A stretch of 41,344 nucleotides of DNA from Defluviitaleaceae bacterium (GCA_009784575.1 WRBK01000017.1:1-41344); one strand, 5' to 3'. Shown: positions 32,046 through 40,773, counted from the stretch's first letter. Notes: a model not told the origin generated them from the sequence alone. Numbers and translations: made by a program.

Positions 32046-32858
32046 ATGAAAACAGCCACGCAATTCGTTCACACACTTTCCAAAAAAATAAAAGAAAACG
32101 AAATCATGCCACTTGCCACCCAGCTCACCTACCGCCTGATTTTTGCCCTATTCCCATTTGTCATCTTTCTTATTTCCCTTGTTGGCTACTTTGATATTGA
32201 TGCCGACTTTTTACTAGAAGAAACTTTTGCCATATTTCCTTTGCAGATAGCACAGGTCATAAACGACGTTATTCGCGATGTGGTGGATACACGCAACCCC
32301 AGCATATTATCCACCAGCCTTTTGCTTTCCATTTTCACTGTAGCAAATGGCTTCAACTCCATTACACGTGGCATAAACAAGGCATATGCCCAAGAAGATA
32401 GCCGCCATTTTGTAAAGCGTTGGCTTCACTCCACCCTCCTCGTTATCGCCCTAGCTTTCGCCATTATCGCATCATTGCTTGTTGTTATCTATGGCGATGC
32501 CATTCATGGTTTAATCCATAATCACATCGAACCCGATGGACTTTCCGCCCTCTTTGGCTTTGCGGGTCTGCTTATCACCCTTGTCATCATGCTTGCTACC
32601 ATCATATTAATCTATCGGCTTTCCCTAGGCAAACGTCAGCCCCTAATCTCTCTACTTCCAGGTGCTATGCTCACCATAGTGGTTTGGACCATTTCCTCCT
32701 CTGCCTTTAATTTCTATGTCAACAATTTCTCCAGATATTCTCTTGTTTACGGCTCTATCGCCTCTATTTTTATCACCATGCTATGGCTAAACATCATATC
32801 CGCCACCATTTTAATAGGCGCGCAAACAAATGCATTGTTGAACATAAGGAGGGGCTAA
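32046..32858 (+). CDS. YihY/BrkB-family inner-membrane protein
   Basis: A 270-residue protein with about six membrane helices. The conserved opening (LATQLTYRLIFALFPFVIFLISLVGYF), the central GFNSITRGINKAY and the C-terminal SRYSLVYGSIASIFITMLWLN are signatures of the YihY (once mislabelled RNase BN) family. Function is uncertain; roles in transport or envelope lipid handling have been suggested. GGGGGATTCATC precedes the ATG. It is followed after 3 bases by the CAP-domain gene, so the two are cotranscribed. Confidence 0.93.
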   Translation: MKTATQFVHTLSKKIKENEIMPLATQLTYRLIFALFPFVIFLISLVGYFDIDADFLLEETFAIFPLQIAQVINDVIRDVVDTRNPSILSTSLLLSIFTVANGFNSITRGINKAYAQEDSRHFVKRWLHSTLLVIALAFAIIASLLVVIYGDAIHGLIHNHIEPDGLSALFGFAGLLITLVIMLATIILIYRLSLGKRQPLISLLPGAMLTIVVWTISSSAFNFYVNNFSRYSLVYGSIASIFITMLWLNIISATILIGAQTNALLNIRRG

Positions 32859-32861
32859 TAA

Positions 32862-33251
32862 ATGAACAATTATGAGAGAGAAATCTTCAAACTAACCAAC
32901 AAAGAAAGGCAAAAACATGGGCTGACCACCCTAATTTGGAACAAAAAGCTAGCAGATGTAGCGCACGACCATAGCCAAGACCTAGCCCTAAGCAATACCT
33001 TTAGCCACACAGGCACAGATGGTTCTACGCCAGAATTGCGAGTACATAGAGCAAACACAAGCATAATGTTTATGGGCGAAAACATAAGCGGCGGCAGAAA
33101 AAATCCCCAAACCGCCATCCTTGACTGGATGAACTCTTCGGGGCATAGGCAAAATATTTTAAATGTAGATGCTGTCTATATGGGTGTTGGCATGGTTTAT
33201 ATACATGCTTCGCGATATGGTTATTATGTTACGCAGGTCTTCGGGAAGTAA
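32862..33251 (+). CDS. CAP-domain (SCP/PR-1, YkwD-like) protein without signal peptide
   Basis: A 129-residue protein consisting only of a CAP domain: REIFKLTNKERQKHGLTTL, LADVAHDHSQDLALSNTFSH with the two family His residues, MGENISGGR, WMNSSGHRQNILN and GVGMVYI. Bacterial CAP proteins are usually secreted (YkwD/CwlO partners), but this one starts directly with the domain and has a lysine content like cytosolic proteins, so it may act inside the cell or have lost its signal. AAGGAGGGGC lies upstream, partly in the yihY stop region. Confidence 0.9.
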   Translation: MNNYEREIFKLTNKERQKHGLTTLIWNKKLADVAHDHSQDLALSNTFSHTGTDGSTPELRVHRANTSIMFMGENISGGRKNPQTAILDWMNSSGHRQNILNVDAVYMGVGMVYIHASRYGYYVTQVFGK

Positions 33252-33281
33252 ATTCTAACAAGAAAGCTTGGAATTTCAACG

Positions 33282-33310
33282 TTGTTTCGTTCGAATTTTT
33301 GTGCTATAGT
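33282..33310 (+). promoter_or_regulatory. promoter of structured element copy B
   Basis: TTGTTT (33282-33287), a 17-base spacer and TATAGT (33305-33310). As in copy A, the -10 box lies in the terminal inverted repeat. Transcription would run through the element into the 3' end of the convergent flagellar-operon gene. Confidence 0.5.
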
Positions 33311-33432
33311 AATATTACCTGAAAACAGTAACAGCAAATTCTTAAATGAACAACGCTTCAAGTTCATTTAAGAATGCAGGTGTCTGTTGATGCTTGCATC
33401 AACGTCTTGTTTGAAGTTATATTACTATAGCA
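33302..33432 (+). ncRNA. structured repeat / ncRNA element, copy B
   Basis: 131 bases matching 2705-2827 (minus strand). Perfect terminal inverted repeats TGCTATAGTAATAT / ATATTACTATAGCA enclose a perfect 14-base hairpin (33338-33351 with 33362-33375, loop AACGCTTCAA). A second hairpin GTTGATGC-TT-GCATCAAC (33386-33403) is absent from copy A. Relative to copy A an inner G-C pair of the main stem is A-T here, a compensatory change. The right end overlaps the last codons and stop of the minus-strand gene 33417-34124. No known RNA family is recognised. Confidence 0.6.
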
Positions 33433-34124
33433 GGCTCTGCGTCATCTTGCCGACCCAGCCACTCCTCCTGCATCTTAACGCTATCACGATACATGCTACT
33501 TATGGTCTGGTTTATAGCCGCATCCGTACGTACAATCCCTAGGTTCAGTTGCTCCAAGCTTTGTCTTCTAAAATCATTGACTGTACTACTATCATTGCGT
33601 ATAGCGCGTGCTATATGCCCTGCCTCTTGCGCCAAACCCGCCCCAGCTTGCTTTAGCATCGTTATTCTTTCTTGGTTTATAGCATTACCCACAATGCTCT
33701 TTAACATATCGCGCTCGGCGGCTTTTTCCGCTCCCTCAGCATCCTGACCATTATGTACCATATTATTCTGCAGCTCGTCGCGCGCGCTAGTTGCCTCTTC
33801 AAGCGCAACCTTTTGGCGCAACATCTCTCGCTCAGCCGCCATTAGCTCTCGCTCAGCACGATTTTCATAAATTTGATTGATTTGGTCATTCAAGCCTCTT
33901 AACACATTTTGCTTTAGGTCATGCTCCATATCAGAGTTTCTTATTTCGTCTATCCGCTCTGTTATAAGTTTTACGCGCTCATTTTCCATTTCACGTATTT
34001 GCATTTCGCGCTTTTTTTCTTGCAGGCGCATCTGCATCAAGTCTTGAACCACTGCATCCCTTCCGCCCACACGCCTTTGCGCACCAAAAAGCGCATTGTT
34101 ACCAGCCGCAATTGCTCTCACCAT
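33417..34124 (-). CDS. coiled-coil protein at the end of the flagellar operon
   Basis: A 235-residue, highly charged protein without signal peptide. Residues about 25-125 are dominated by Glu, Arg, Lys, Met and Leu (LMQMRLQEKKREMQIREMENE; RAERELMAAEREMLRQKVALEE), a long coiled coil; a shorter helical part ends the protein. The family is not recognised. Position after csrA in the flagellar operon suggests a motility- or export-linked helper, FliJ- or chaperone-like, but this is inference. The last residues A-I-V-I and the TAA stop (33417) are supplied by the terminal repeat of the structured element, so the original C-terminus may have been changed by its arrival. AAAAGGAGTGAAGC precedes the ATG. 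Confidence 0.75.
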   Translation of the reverse strand: MVRAIAAGNNALFGAQRRVGGRDAVVQDLMQMRLQEKKREMQIREMENERVKLITERIDEIRNSDMEHDLKQNVLRGLNDQINQIYENRAERELMAAEREMLRQKVALEEATSARDELQNNMVHNGQDAEGAEKAAERDMLKSIVGNAINQERITMLKQAGAGLAQEAGHIARAIRNDSSTVNDFRRQSLEQLNLGIVRTDAAINQTISSMYRDSVKMQEEWLGRQDDAEPAIVI

Positions 34125-34140
34125 TGCGCTTCACTCCTTT

Positions 34141-34488
34141 TTACTCTGTCTTATCTTCCTTATCTTTTGCTTGCTTCTCTCTTTCTTGTTGTTCTTTCTC
34201 CAGCTTATCCAGTGTCTCTTGTTCGCGCTTTTCTACTTCTTTTTGTTCCGCTTCTTTTTGTTGCATAATCTTAAATAGATTAGAAATATCCTTCACGGAA
34301 ACAGGCCTTTCTGCCGCTCTTCTATTTTGGTCTAGAATTTGCGCGTAGATTTCTTTACGATTCACAGGTACAGAGCGCGGGGCATCTACACCAATTTTTA
34401 CCAAATCGCCCTGCACAGATAATATGATAACCTCTATGTTATCGCCAATAATAATAGATTCGCCTTTTCTGCGTGTCAATGCTAACAT
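34141..34488 (-). CDS. csrA: CsrA carbon storage/flagellar translational regulator with long charged tail
   Basis: A 115-residue protein. Residues 1 to about 63 are a standard CsrA: MLALTRRKGESIIIGDNIEV, GDLVKIGVDAPRSVPVNRKE and IYAQIL. It binds GGA motifs in mRNA leaders, typically that of flagellin, and is antagonised by FliW. The remaining 50 residues (KIMQQKEAEQKEVEKREQE, ending KDKEDKTE) form an unusual charged helix; common CsrA proteins end at about 60-75 residues. The start codon overlaps the fliW stop by one base (TAATG), so synthesis of partner and regulator is coupled. Confidence 0.93.
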   Translation of the reverse strand: MLALTRRKGESIIIGDNIEVIILSVQGDLVKIGVDAPRSVPVNRKEIYAQILDQNRRAAERPVSVKDISNLFKIMQQKEAEQKEVEKREQETLDKLEKEQQEREKQAKDKEDKTE

Positions 34489-34958
34489 TATTCACAGCCC
34501 TCCCCATTTTGAGAGCCAGCGTCCGCATCAGCACCGCCACCACCAAATAATTTGTCTTTCACAGTATATTCCTCATTTTCACAAATCACCTGTTTGCCCT
34601 TTTTATCAGCAGCATTTATCACAATAGGGGCTTTTAGGTTCACAGTAGAGTCACTTAGATTTTCAAATATTGTAGCAATATTATACATCACAAATTTCGC
34701 TGGGTCATATTCTCCTAGGTCTTCTATATGGCTAGCATCCACCCATGGATGATAATGATGACCAAAAGCCATCATATCAACAACCACAAAGGAAACATCG
34801 TCGCCCTCTACCGACTGCAAAAAGGATACAGGACTATCGTCCTCAGAAAGCAACACAAAACGTCTGCTTTCAGGAAAACCAGGGAGACCATCATTAAAAT
34901 CAATCACATCTTGCTCCAAAATCTCTATTTCTCCAAAATTTCGGGTTTCTAGCTTCAT
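34488..34958 (-). CDS. fliW: flagellar assembly factor FliW
   Basis: A 156-residue protein with the FliW signatures: MKLETRNFGEIEILEQDVID, FNDGLPGFPESRRFVLL, SFLQSVEGDDVSFVVVD and TVNLKAPIVINAADKKGKQV. FliW binds flagellin and the CsrA protein; when flagellin is secreted, FliW is released and sequesters CsrA, closing a feedback loop on flagellin translation. The C-terminal Gly/Asp-rich tail (GGGGADADAGSQNGEG) is not part of the known fold. It lies between flgL and csrA in the usual order. Confidence 0.95.
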   Translation of the reverse strand: MKLETRNFGEIEILEQDVIDFNDGLPGFPESRRFVLLSEDDSPVSFLQSVEGDDVSFVVVDMMAFGHHYHPWVDASHIEDLGEYDPAKFVMYNIATIFENLSDSTVNLKAPIVINAADKKGKQVICENEEYTVKDKLFGGGGADADAGSQNGEGCE

Positions 34959-34978
34959 TGTATCACTTCCATTTCTAT

Positions 34979-36364
34979 TTAAATAAAGTTAATTATAGAC
35001 ACCTGCGCTATCCTCGCGCCCACCTGCAATGCCGCTTGGAAAATAGCCTCCGCCGCATTAAAACGCATCATAACCTCAACAAAATCCACATTTTCATTTT
35101 CGCTCATAAGCTCCGTAAAGGTATCGCGGTTTTCCATCAGGCGGCTACTTATAAGCTCCACGCGGTTCATGCGGCTTCCCATAGTAGTATACTCTGTAGC
35201 CGAATGTTGTATATGCCTCTCCATAGATGAAATCAAATTCGTAAATTTCTGATACGCCGACTCGCGGAAAAATTGCTCGTGTTCTATCGCTTCTTGCTCT
35301 GTAAGACCTTCTGGAATTTCCATGCTGTTAATAAAGCTATGAAGCGACATCAAGTCCGCAAAAAACTGCCACGGATAAGCATCTGGTGCTTGGCTGTTTA
35401 TAGCAATGCGCACATTTGTACCTAGCTCAAAGCGCAATTCTTGACCACCCACCGTAAATATCGTGTTGCCAGCCGTCCCTGGAGGTCCTGCGCTAAGCTC
35501 TTCGGTATGAAAAAACACAAATGGGTTTAGCTCCCCCTCAAATAGTCCATCCAAGGTATACTCAACCTCAATGCCACTGCCATCTCGTATAGCATCTGCC
35601 CAAACTTGCGGCAAAATAATCTCGCCCGTCTCAGGAACGAAAACAGGAAATGCCTGCGTATAAGGGTTAGTGCCAGCAGGCACAGTCGCAACAGGTACCG
35701 AAACAGTAGTACCCGAGGAGTCGACAAATCTAAGCTCCGTCAAATTAACTGCTCTGCCGTCTCTTGCACTATATGGCAATTTTATTTTGTGTACAGGGTC
35801 ATCATTTAGCTCCCAAGGGTCGCTAGGACTAGCACGCCAAAAAGATTGGCTTAATGTTTCAATACCAGCAACATCCACCCCATGTGCAATATGAATATTA
35901 TGAGGAAGAGGAACAGTGCTATTGGTTATAACAGGCGGCCTGTCCGTTCTGAAGCCAGAAAAAACATACCTACCCGCAAATGTGGTATTCATCTCCGAAT
36001 TAAGTTGTTGGAAGAACATGTTAATTTCTGCGGATATGGTCTGCCTCTGCCCAATCGTAAACGGTCCGTTAGGAGCTTGAATCAAGCGCGTGTTTATGGT
36101 GTTTTTTATACTTTGCATATTGCCCATAGAGGCTTCTGTTACTTCCATCCATGATTGAGCCTGCCCAGCATTGCGCTGAAACTGCTCCACCTCCGACACA
36201 TTCGTGCGGAAACGCAAGGCGCGGCTGGCTATAATTGGGTCATCAGATGGATTGTGTATGCGCTTGCCTGTAGTTAGCTGCATCATAAACCTATCTGCCG
36301 CAGTAGCATTACGATTCATGTTAAGCAATAGCCTATTTGTTGTCATCGAATTTGTTATTCGCAT
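34979..36364 (-). CDS. flgL: flagellar hook-associated protein 3 (FlgL)
   Basis: A 461-residue exported structural protein joining hook and filament. The N-terminus MRITNSMTTNRLLLNMNRNA, with TGKRIHNPSDDPIIASRAL, is the flagellin-like D0/D1 segment, and the C-terminus VDFVEVMMRFNAAEAIFQAA with LQVGARIAQVSIINF is the matching helix. The central 200 residues are variable beta domains. It lacks a cleavable signal, as expected for type III flagellar export. It follows flgK by 16 bases. Five lysines were counted in 461 residues. Confidence 0.95.
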   Translation of the reverse strand: MRITNSMTTNRLLLNMNRNATAADRFMMQLTTGKRIHNPSDDPIIASRALRFRTNVSEVEQFQRNAGQAQSWMEVTEASMGNMQSIKNTINTRLIQAPNGPFTIGQRQTISAEINMFFQQLNSEMNTTFAGRYVFSGFRTDRPPVITNSTVPLPHNIHIAHGVDVAGIETLSQSFWRASPSDPWELNDDPVHKIKLPYSARDGRAVNLTELRFVDSSGTTVSVPVATVPAGTNPYTQAFPVFVPETGEIILPQVWADAIRDGSGIEVEYTLDGLFEGELNPFVFFHTEELSAGPPGTAGNTIFTVGGQELRFELGTNVRIAINSQAPDAYPWQFFADLMSLHSFINSMEIPEGLTEQEAIEHEQFFRESAYQKFTNLISSMERHIQHSATEYTTMGSRMNRVELISSRLMENRDTFTELMSENENVDFVEVMMRFNAAEAIFQAALQVGARIAQVSIINFI

Positions 36365-36380
36365 TTATAGTACCCTCCTT

Positions 36381-38240
36381 CTACCAAGTGCCTAGCCTAT
36401 TTATAGTAGTGTCATATATCTCATCTATCACAGTAAGCAACCTTGCCGCCGCATTAAACACCAATTGATGTTGTATCATGGACACGCCCTCTTCATCAAG
36501 GCTCACTCCAGATACCGAGCGTCGCCTATTATCCGTTGTAACCACAATTTCTGCATAACTGGCTTCAAACCTTACGGCTTGTCTAGCCACTATACCCAAA
36601 TCACCAGTAATGCTAGATAAAAAGTCACCCAAGCGCCCTTCTCTAAAAAGCGAGCGGTTTTCAGTAAGCTTTGTCCACCCTTCAATTATATCATGTTTGC
36701 TTTCCCCTCCAGATACCGTTGGGGTGCTAGAAAGAGCCATAAAAGCTGGATTACGCATAATTTCTGGGTTTATTCTAAAATTAGTCGCGTTTATATTAAA
36801 ATAGTCAAATGGCGTAGCTGTAGAGCTGCCAAAGTTAAAGCCCTCATATGCCATTAGCCATTGCCCAGCATTGTTATTAAGGTCAAAGCCGTGAACATGA
36901 CCACCATTAAGCCCAGCTATGGCCCCCGCCGCCGTGCCATCACCAAAGAGATGCTGCCCTTCATTAAAAGCGCGAGCAAGCGTACGCGCAAGCTCATTTA
37001 GCCTCGACATAAAATATGGTATGCCCATATAATCCGTTGTTTCACCCACTGTAAGCGACCACACCGTACCCCAGTCGGCTGGCAAGTCATCTGGATGCAG
37101 TGTCAATGTAGCTCCAGTTGGCGGAAAGCCGCCTGTGTATGTTCTGTCAGTATAGCGAATTTGCATAATGCGTCCATCAGGATGCCTAGCCGTTATTATC
37201 CCCGCGCCAGCAATATCCGTACGGAAATTCGCATTAAAACTAACATCAAGCAAAGGGGATGCACCATTGTGCGATGTTATCCTTGTATGATTGCTGCCAT
37301 TGCCATCGCGCAGTTGTATAAGCCCCGAAAGCCCTCCAGTCAGCGTAGGAGAATACATATCAAAACGGTTTCCATTTGCCCAAAATATATCATACATTCT
37401 GCCTGGTTCTTCAGGGTTTAGCAGAGCCTGCGGGTCACGCTGGCGCACCTCTATCTGATGCATATGGAAATGATTAACAAAAATCGCGCCATCAATCATA
37501 ACCATAAGCTCTCTGCGGCTTTGGCGCGGGTCTATCTCTCGCCCTGCCGCAAATTCTGGGTTTTTTTCAATTTCGCGTACCTCTATATTAACATGTTGCG
37601 AAAGCTCGTCCAAAAGCAAAGCTCGCTGGTCACGCATGTCATTTGCATTGCTGCCATCCAGCTCAAGTACCGCAATTTGCCTATTAAGATTCTGTATTTG
37701 CATACCCAAAGAATTGACTATGCCCACAGTAGCCCTAATTTCTTGGTTTATATCCCTCAACTGCTGTGTCAACTGAGAATATGTCGTGTTCAAAAAATTT
37801 GACAAGGAATCTAGGGAACTCAGGAAATTCGCACGATATGTAAGCTCATGCGCATTTCCGTTTAAATCCTGCATTCTATTCATTATATTATTTATCTCAT
37901 GCGTAAGCCCTATTTCTTCGTTATCACGCAAAATACCCTGCGTAAGCGATAATATCTCCGATTTCCTAACAAACTGCCCATGCACAGCATTTTGATTCCA
38001 AAATTTTGTGTCCAAAAATTGGTTTCTCATCTGCCCAATCGAAATAATATGGCTACCCGTACCCACCATACCACGTGCGCCAGCCACGCGCAAAGGCTGT
38101 GTGGCCTGCTGCACACCGAACTGGCGCGAAAAACCAGGGGTCTCTGCGTTTGCTATATTATGACCAACAACATGCAAATGCGCCCTCGCCACATTCATTG
38201 CAGATGTTGCCACATGTAATCCAAAAAATGATGACCTCAT
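36381..38240 (-). CDS. flgK: flagellar hook-associated protein 1 (FlgK), downstream copy
   Basis: A 619-residue protein. The rod/hook-type N-terminus (SSFFGLHVATSAMNVARAHL, VVGHNIANAETPGFSRQ) and the C-terminus SVSGVSLDEEGVSMIQHQ with LVFNAAARLLTVIDEIYDTT are diagnostic for FlgK, which forms the first ring at the hook-filament junction. The length is normal for the family. The gene lies 22 bases after a second flgK gene, and only five lysines were counted. Which of the two is the main junction protein cannot be told from sequence. Confidence 0.93.
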   Translation of the reverse strand: MRSSFFGLHVATSAMNVARAHLHVVGHNIANAETPGFSRQFGVQQATQPLRVAGARGMVGTGSHIISIGQMRNQFLDTKFWNQNAVHGQFVRKSEILSLTQGILRDNEEIGLTHEINNIMNRMQDLNGNAHELTYRANFLSSLDSLSNFLNTTYSQLTQQLRDINQEIRATVGIVNSLGMQIQNLNRQIAVLELDGSNANDMRDQRALLLDELSQHVNIEVREIEKNPEFAAGREIDPRQSRRELMVMIDGAIFVNHFHMHQIEVRQRDPQALLNPEEPGRMYDIFWANGNRFDMYSPTLTGGLSGLIQLRDGNGSNHTRITSHNGASPLLDVSFNANFRTDIAGAGIITARHPDGRIMQIRYTDRTYTGGFPPTGATLTLHPDDLPADWGTVWSLTVGETTDYMGIPYFMSRLNELARTLARAFNEGQHLFGDGTAAGAIAGLNGGHVHGFDLNNNAGQWLMAYEGFNFGSSTATPFDYFNINATNFRINPEIMRNPAFMALSSTPTVSGGESKHDIIEGWTKLTENRSLFREGRLGDFLSSITGDLGIVARQAVRFEASYAEIVVTTDNRRRSVSGVSLDEEGVSMIQHQLVFNAAARLLTVIDEIYDTTINRLGTW

Positions 38241-38262
38241 AGTTTCAACTCCGTTTCATTAA

Positions 38263-39912
38263 TTACATTCCAACTCTTCCCGTTTGGTTGATTATCCTAT
38301 CCATCATAGAATCAAGCATATTTATCATTCTTGCCGAGGCATTATAAGCATGTTGAAAGCGTATCATATTAGACATTTCTTCCTCAAGCGACACGCCCGA
38401 TATCTGCAAGCGTCGGTTATCCCAAGAGTTCATCTCTTCCGTGGATGTCTGCAAAAACCCCATGGCTGTACTTGTTATCGTTGCCATTTGGGTAATAAAA
38501 TTGCGATAAAACCCATCTACCCCAAAGCCATACCACCCAGGGAATTGTATAAAATCATCACCAACAGTACCCAACTGCGGCATAGTGATAGTAGCAGAAT
38601 TCCACTGCTCAATAATCTGCCCCACAAGCCTATTATCATCAGGTCCATCAAATGTCAGCGGCAAGCGGCTAGCACCGCCTTCACCCAGCAAAAATGGGTT
38701 TATGCTAATATTGCCCATAACCATACCGCGCCCTGATATAGTCTCTACAAAAAGGTTTAAATCAAGCGGTTCGGTGGCTGGCGGCACTATCTGCCCATGG
38801 ATATGTCCATGCTGGTTACGTGGCATACCATGGTCTGGATGCGCCGTAGTAAAAGCAGTGTTAAACATTGTCACAATAGCGTTTAGCATGGTATCTAGCT
38901 GTGCCTGCACCTGCGGTATTACACCATGGGTCATGTTAAACACATCCCAGGCATCCGTAGAGTTTGGCGTTGTATGGTCAGCCGCACTAAGCCCGCGCGA
39001 AACTATCATAGATAATAGCGAACCATCTGGCGGTACATCTCTCATGTTAGTCATCGCACCCCAGTTAAAAAATGCTCTCACATCTGCGTCATCAGGCAAT
39101 ATACCATCTTCCCAAGTAAACACGGGATGCACAAAAAGCGAATTTGGCGCAGAATATTGCAAGCCCATCTGCATTCTATGCCCATTTACCAAAAGCGGAT
39201 GCCCATTAGATATTATGTTTATACGCCCTCTGCTATCTTCCCTAGCCGTAATGGTTATTATCGTAGAAAGCTCATCTATAGCATTGTTTCGTCTATCTCT
39301 AAAGTCATTGGCATTAGCACCGCTGGCTTCCTCCAGCATAATGCGCTCATTCATATCGTGTATTTCTGTTGTTAGCTGATTTATACGGCGAACAGAGCTG
39401 GCAACATTATTATTAAGCTCCATCTGTCTCTGCTCCATAGCTGCTGCCGCACCCGCAACTCTATTAATAAAAGCCCCCGCAAAAGCAATAAAGTTACCGC
39501 GAGATTCTATAGAAGGGGCTTCGTTATTTAGCTCATGCAAGGCACGGTTAAGGTCTAGTAAAACGCCTTGCAATCGAAACTCGCCATGCAGCTCCCCAAA
39601 TATATCATCCAATCTTTGCCCCGTACCCGCGCGTACATCCCAAAAATTGAGTTCTGGCGCAGAAGCCCTCCAGCGCATATCAAGAAAATGGTCACGCACC
39701 TGACGTATGCCCGATATCTGCGTACCAAGCCCAATCTGCATAATGCCGCCAGCATCGCGCCCAATATTGCGGCTAAAAAATGTGCTTTGCCCCACAAGCT
39801 GGCGCGTAAACCCAGGCGAATGATGGTTCGCAAGATTATGACCCGTTACATACAGACCCGCCTGCGCCGCTTGCAAGCCGCTTATAGGTGTAGAAAGACT
39901 GCTCATGCTCAT
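38263..39912 (-). CDS. flagellar hook-associated protein 1 (FlgK), upstream copy
   Basis: A 549-residue second FlgK: N-terminus STPISGLQAAQAGLYVTGHN with LANHHSPGFTRQ and C-terminus QISGVSLEEEMSNMIRFQHA with YNASARMINMLDSMMDRI. It differs from the downstream copy in length and through most of the middle, so the pair is old and both are intact. No lysine at all was found in 549 residues. It follows flgN by 32 bases; AAAGTGGGGTAAAAT precedes the ATG. The two may form different layers of the junction or be used alternately. Confidence 0.92.
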   Translation of the reverse strand: MSMSSLSTPISGLQAAQAGLYVTGHNLANHHSPGFTRQLVGQSTFFSRNIGRDAGGIMQIGLGTQISGIRQVRDHFLDMRWRASAPELNFWDVRAGTGQRLDDIFGELHGEFRLQGVLLDLNRALHELNNEAPSIESRGNFIAFAGAFINRVAGAAAAMEQRQMELNNNVASSVRRINQLTTEIHDMNERIMLEEASGANANDFRDRRNNAIDELSTIITITAREDSRGRINIISNGHPLLVNGHRMQMGLQYSAPNSLFVHPVFTWEDGILPDDADVRAFFNWGAMTNMRDVPPDGSLLSMIVSRGLSAADHTTPNSTDAWDVFNMTHGVIPQVQAQLDTMLNAIVTMFNTAFTTAHPDHGMPRNQHGHIHGQIVPPATEPLDLNLFVETISGRGMVMGNISINPFLLGEGGASRLPLTFDGPDDNRLVGQIIEQWNSATITMPQLGTVGDDFIQFPGWYGFGVDGFYRNFITQMATITSTAMGFLQTSTEEMNSWDNRRLQISGVSLEEEMSNMIRFQHAYNASARMINMLDSMMDRIINQTGRVGM

Positions 39913-39944
39913 ATATTTTACCCCACTTTTATCTAATCCAAAGT

Positions 39945-40442
39945 CTATCCATTAATATCCAAAAAGCTCTTCTGTTCTGCAGCATCTTCATATCCGCCAT
40001 ATCCCACAGGCATATCCGAAAATGTCGAATGTATCAAATTTATATTATAGTCAATAAATTCCAATGCGTTTTCTATCAGCACCTTGTTTGCTTCATTTAC
40101 CTCATTTAGCTCCGTCACTGCGGCTCTGGTTTTTTCCACAATATCCGCAAGCTCCGCATGGTCAGGTTGATTCTCCATCAGCACAACAAGATAGCTCAGT
40201 GTCATTTCCTCTTCCTTTTTATTAAGCACCATACAGATATCTTTCATAACACGCTCGCGCTCTTTGTCGCCCCGCACAAGCCTAGGCACAATCAAATTCT
40301 CCTCAGCCACCACAGCACGTAAGTTCTCTGTGTCATTTTTAATAATATACTCTTTTTTCCGCACAGAAAGGGCAGTAATCTGCTCATAAAGCTCGATTTG
40401 CCCTTTTAAGGTGTCTATGAGGTTGCCAATTAATCCCGCCAT
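39945..40442 (-). CDS. flgN: FlgN-type chaperone for hook-associated proteins
   Basis: A 165-residue helical cytosolic protein placed between flgM and flgK, the normal site of flgN. GLIGNLIDTLKGQIELYEQITALS, then RKKEYIIKNDTENLRAVVAEEN and LVRGDKERERVMKDI, fit the FlgN fold, which binds the C-termini of FlgK and FlgL and delivers them to the export gate. It has a normal lysine content, unlike its secreted clients. It follows flgM by 27 bases. Confidence 0.9.
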   Translation of the reverse strand: MAGLIGNLIDTLKGQIELYEQITALSVRKKEYIIKNDTENLRAVVAEENLIVPRLVRGDKERERVMKDICMVLNKKEEEMTLSYLVVLMENQPDHAELADIVEKTRAAVTELNEVNEANKVLIENALEFIDYNINLIHSTFSDMPVGYGGYEDAAEQKSFLDING

Positions 40443-40469
40443 AAAAATATCCCCCGAATAAAACCTACA

Positions 40470-40736
40470 TTATGACTGTGTCATAATCCTCTGCGCCAAA
40501 TCCGCCGCAGAAAAATTATAATCCCCCGCCGCCATGCGTGCCATAACATCTTCCACCTTATCCTCACGAATATCAGGCGTAACCACAATAGCTTTACGCG
40601 CCAAATTAAACTCGCTCGCCAAGGCAGTAGATTCATAAACATCCGCAAAACTGCGAGCCTTATCTGCCCGCACATTAGGCTTTACTTCCGTAGGGCGCAC
40701 AACCCCTTGCACATTACCAATGCCCGTAATCTTCAT
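40470..40736 (-). CDS. flgM: anti-sigma-28 factor FlgM
   Basis: An 88-residue protein. The C-terminal half (EFNLARKAIVVTPDIREDKV, EDVMARMAAGDYNFSAADLA) is the conserved FlgM region that binds sigma-28; the N-terminal half is disordered and Val/Pro-rich, as in the family. FlgM holds sigma-28 until the hook is complete and it is exported. The ATG at 40736 follows AAAAAGGAGTGCTTGTT. It heads the operon behind a sigma-28-like promoter, so FlgM would feed back on its own synthesis. Confidence 0.93.
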   Translation of the reverse strand: MKITGIGNVQGVVRPTEVKPNVRADKARSFADVYESTALASEFNLARKAIVVTPDIREDKVEDVMARMAAGDYNFSAADLAQRIMTQS

Positions 40737-40773
40737 AACAAGCACTCCTTTTTCTTAATTTCTATGTAATATA

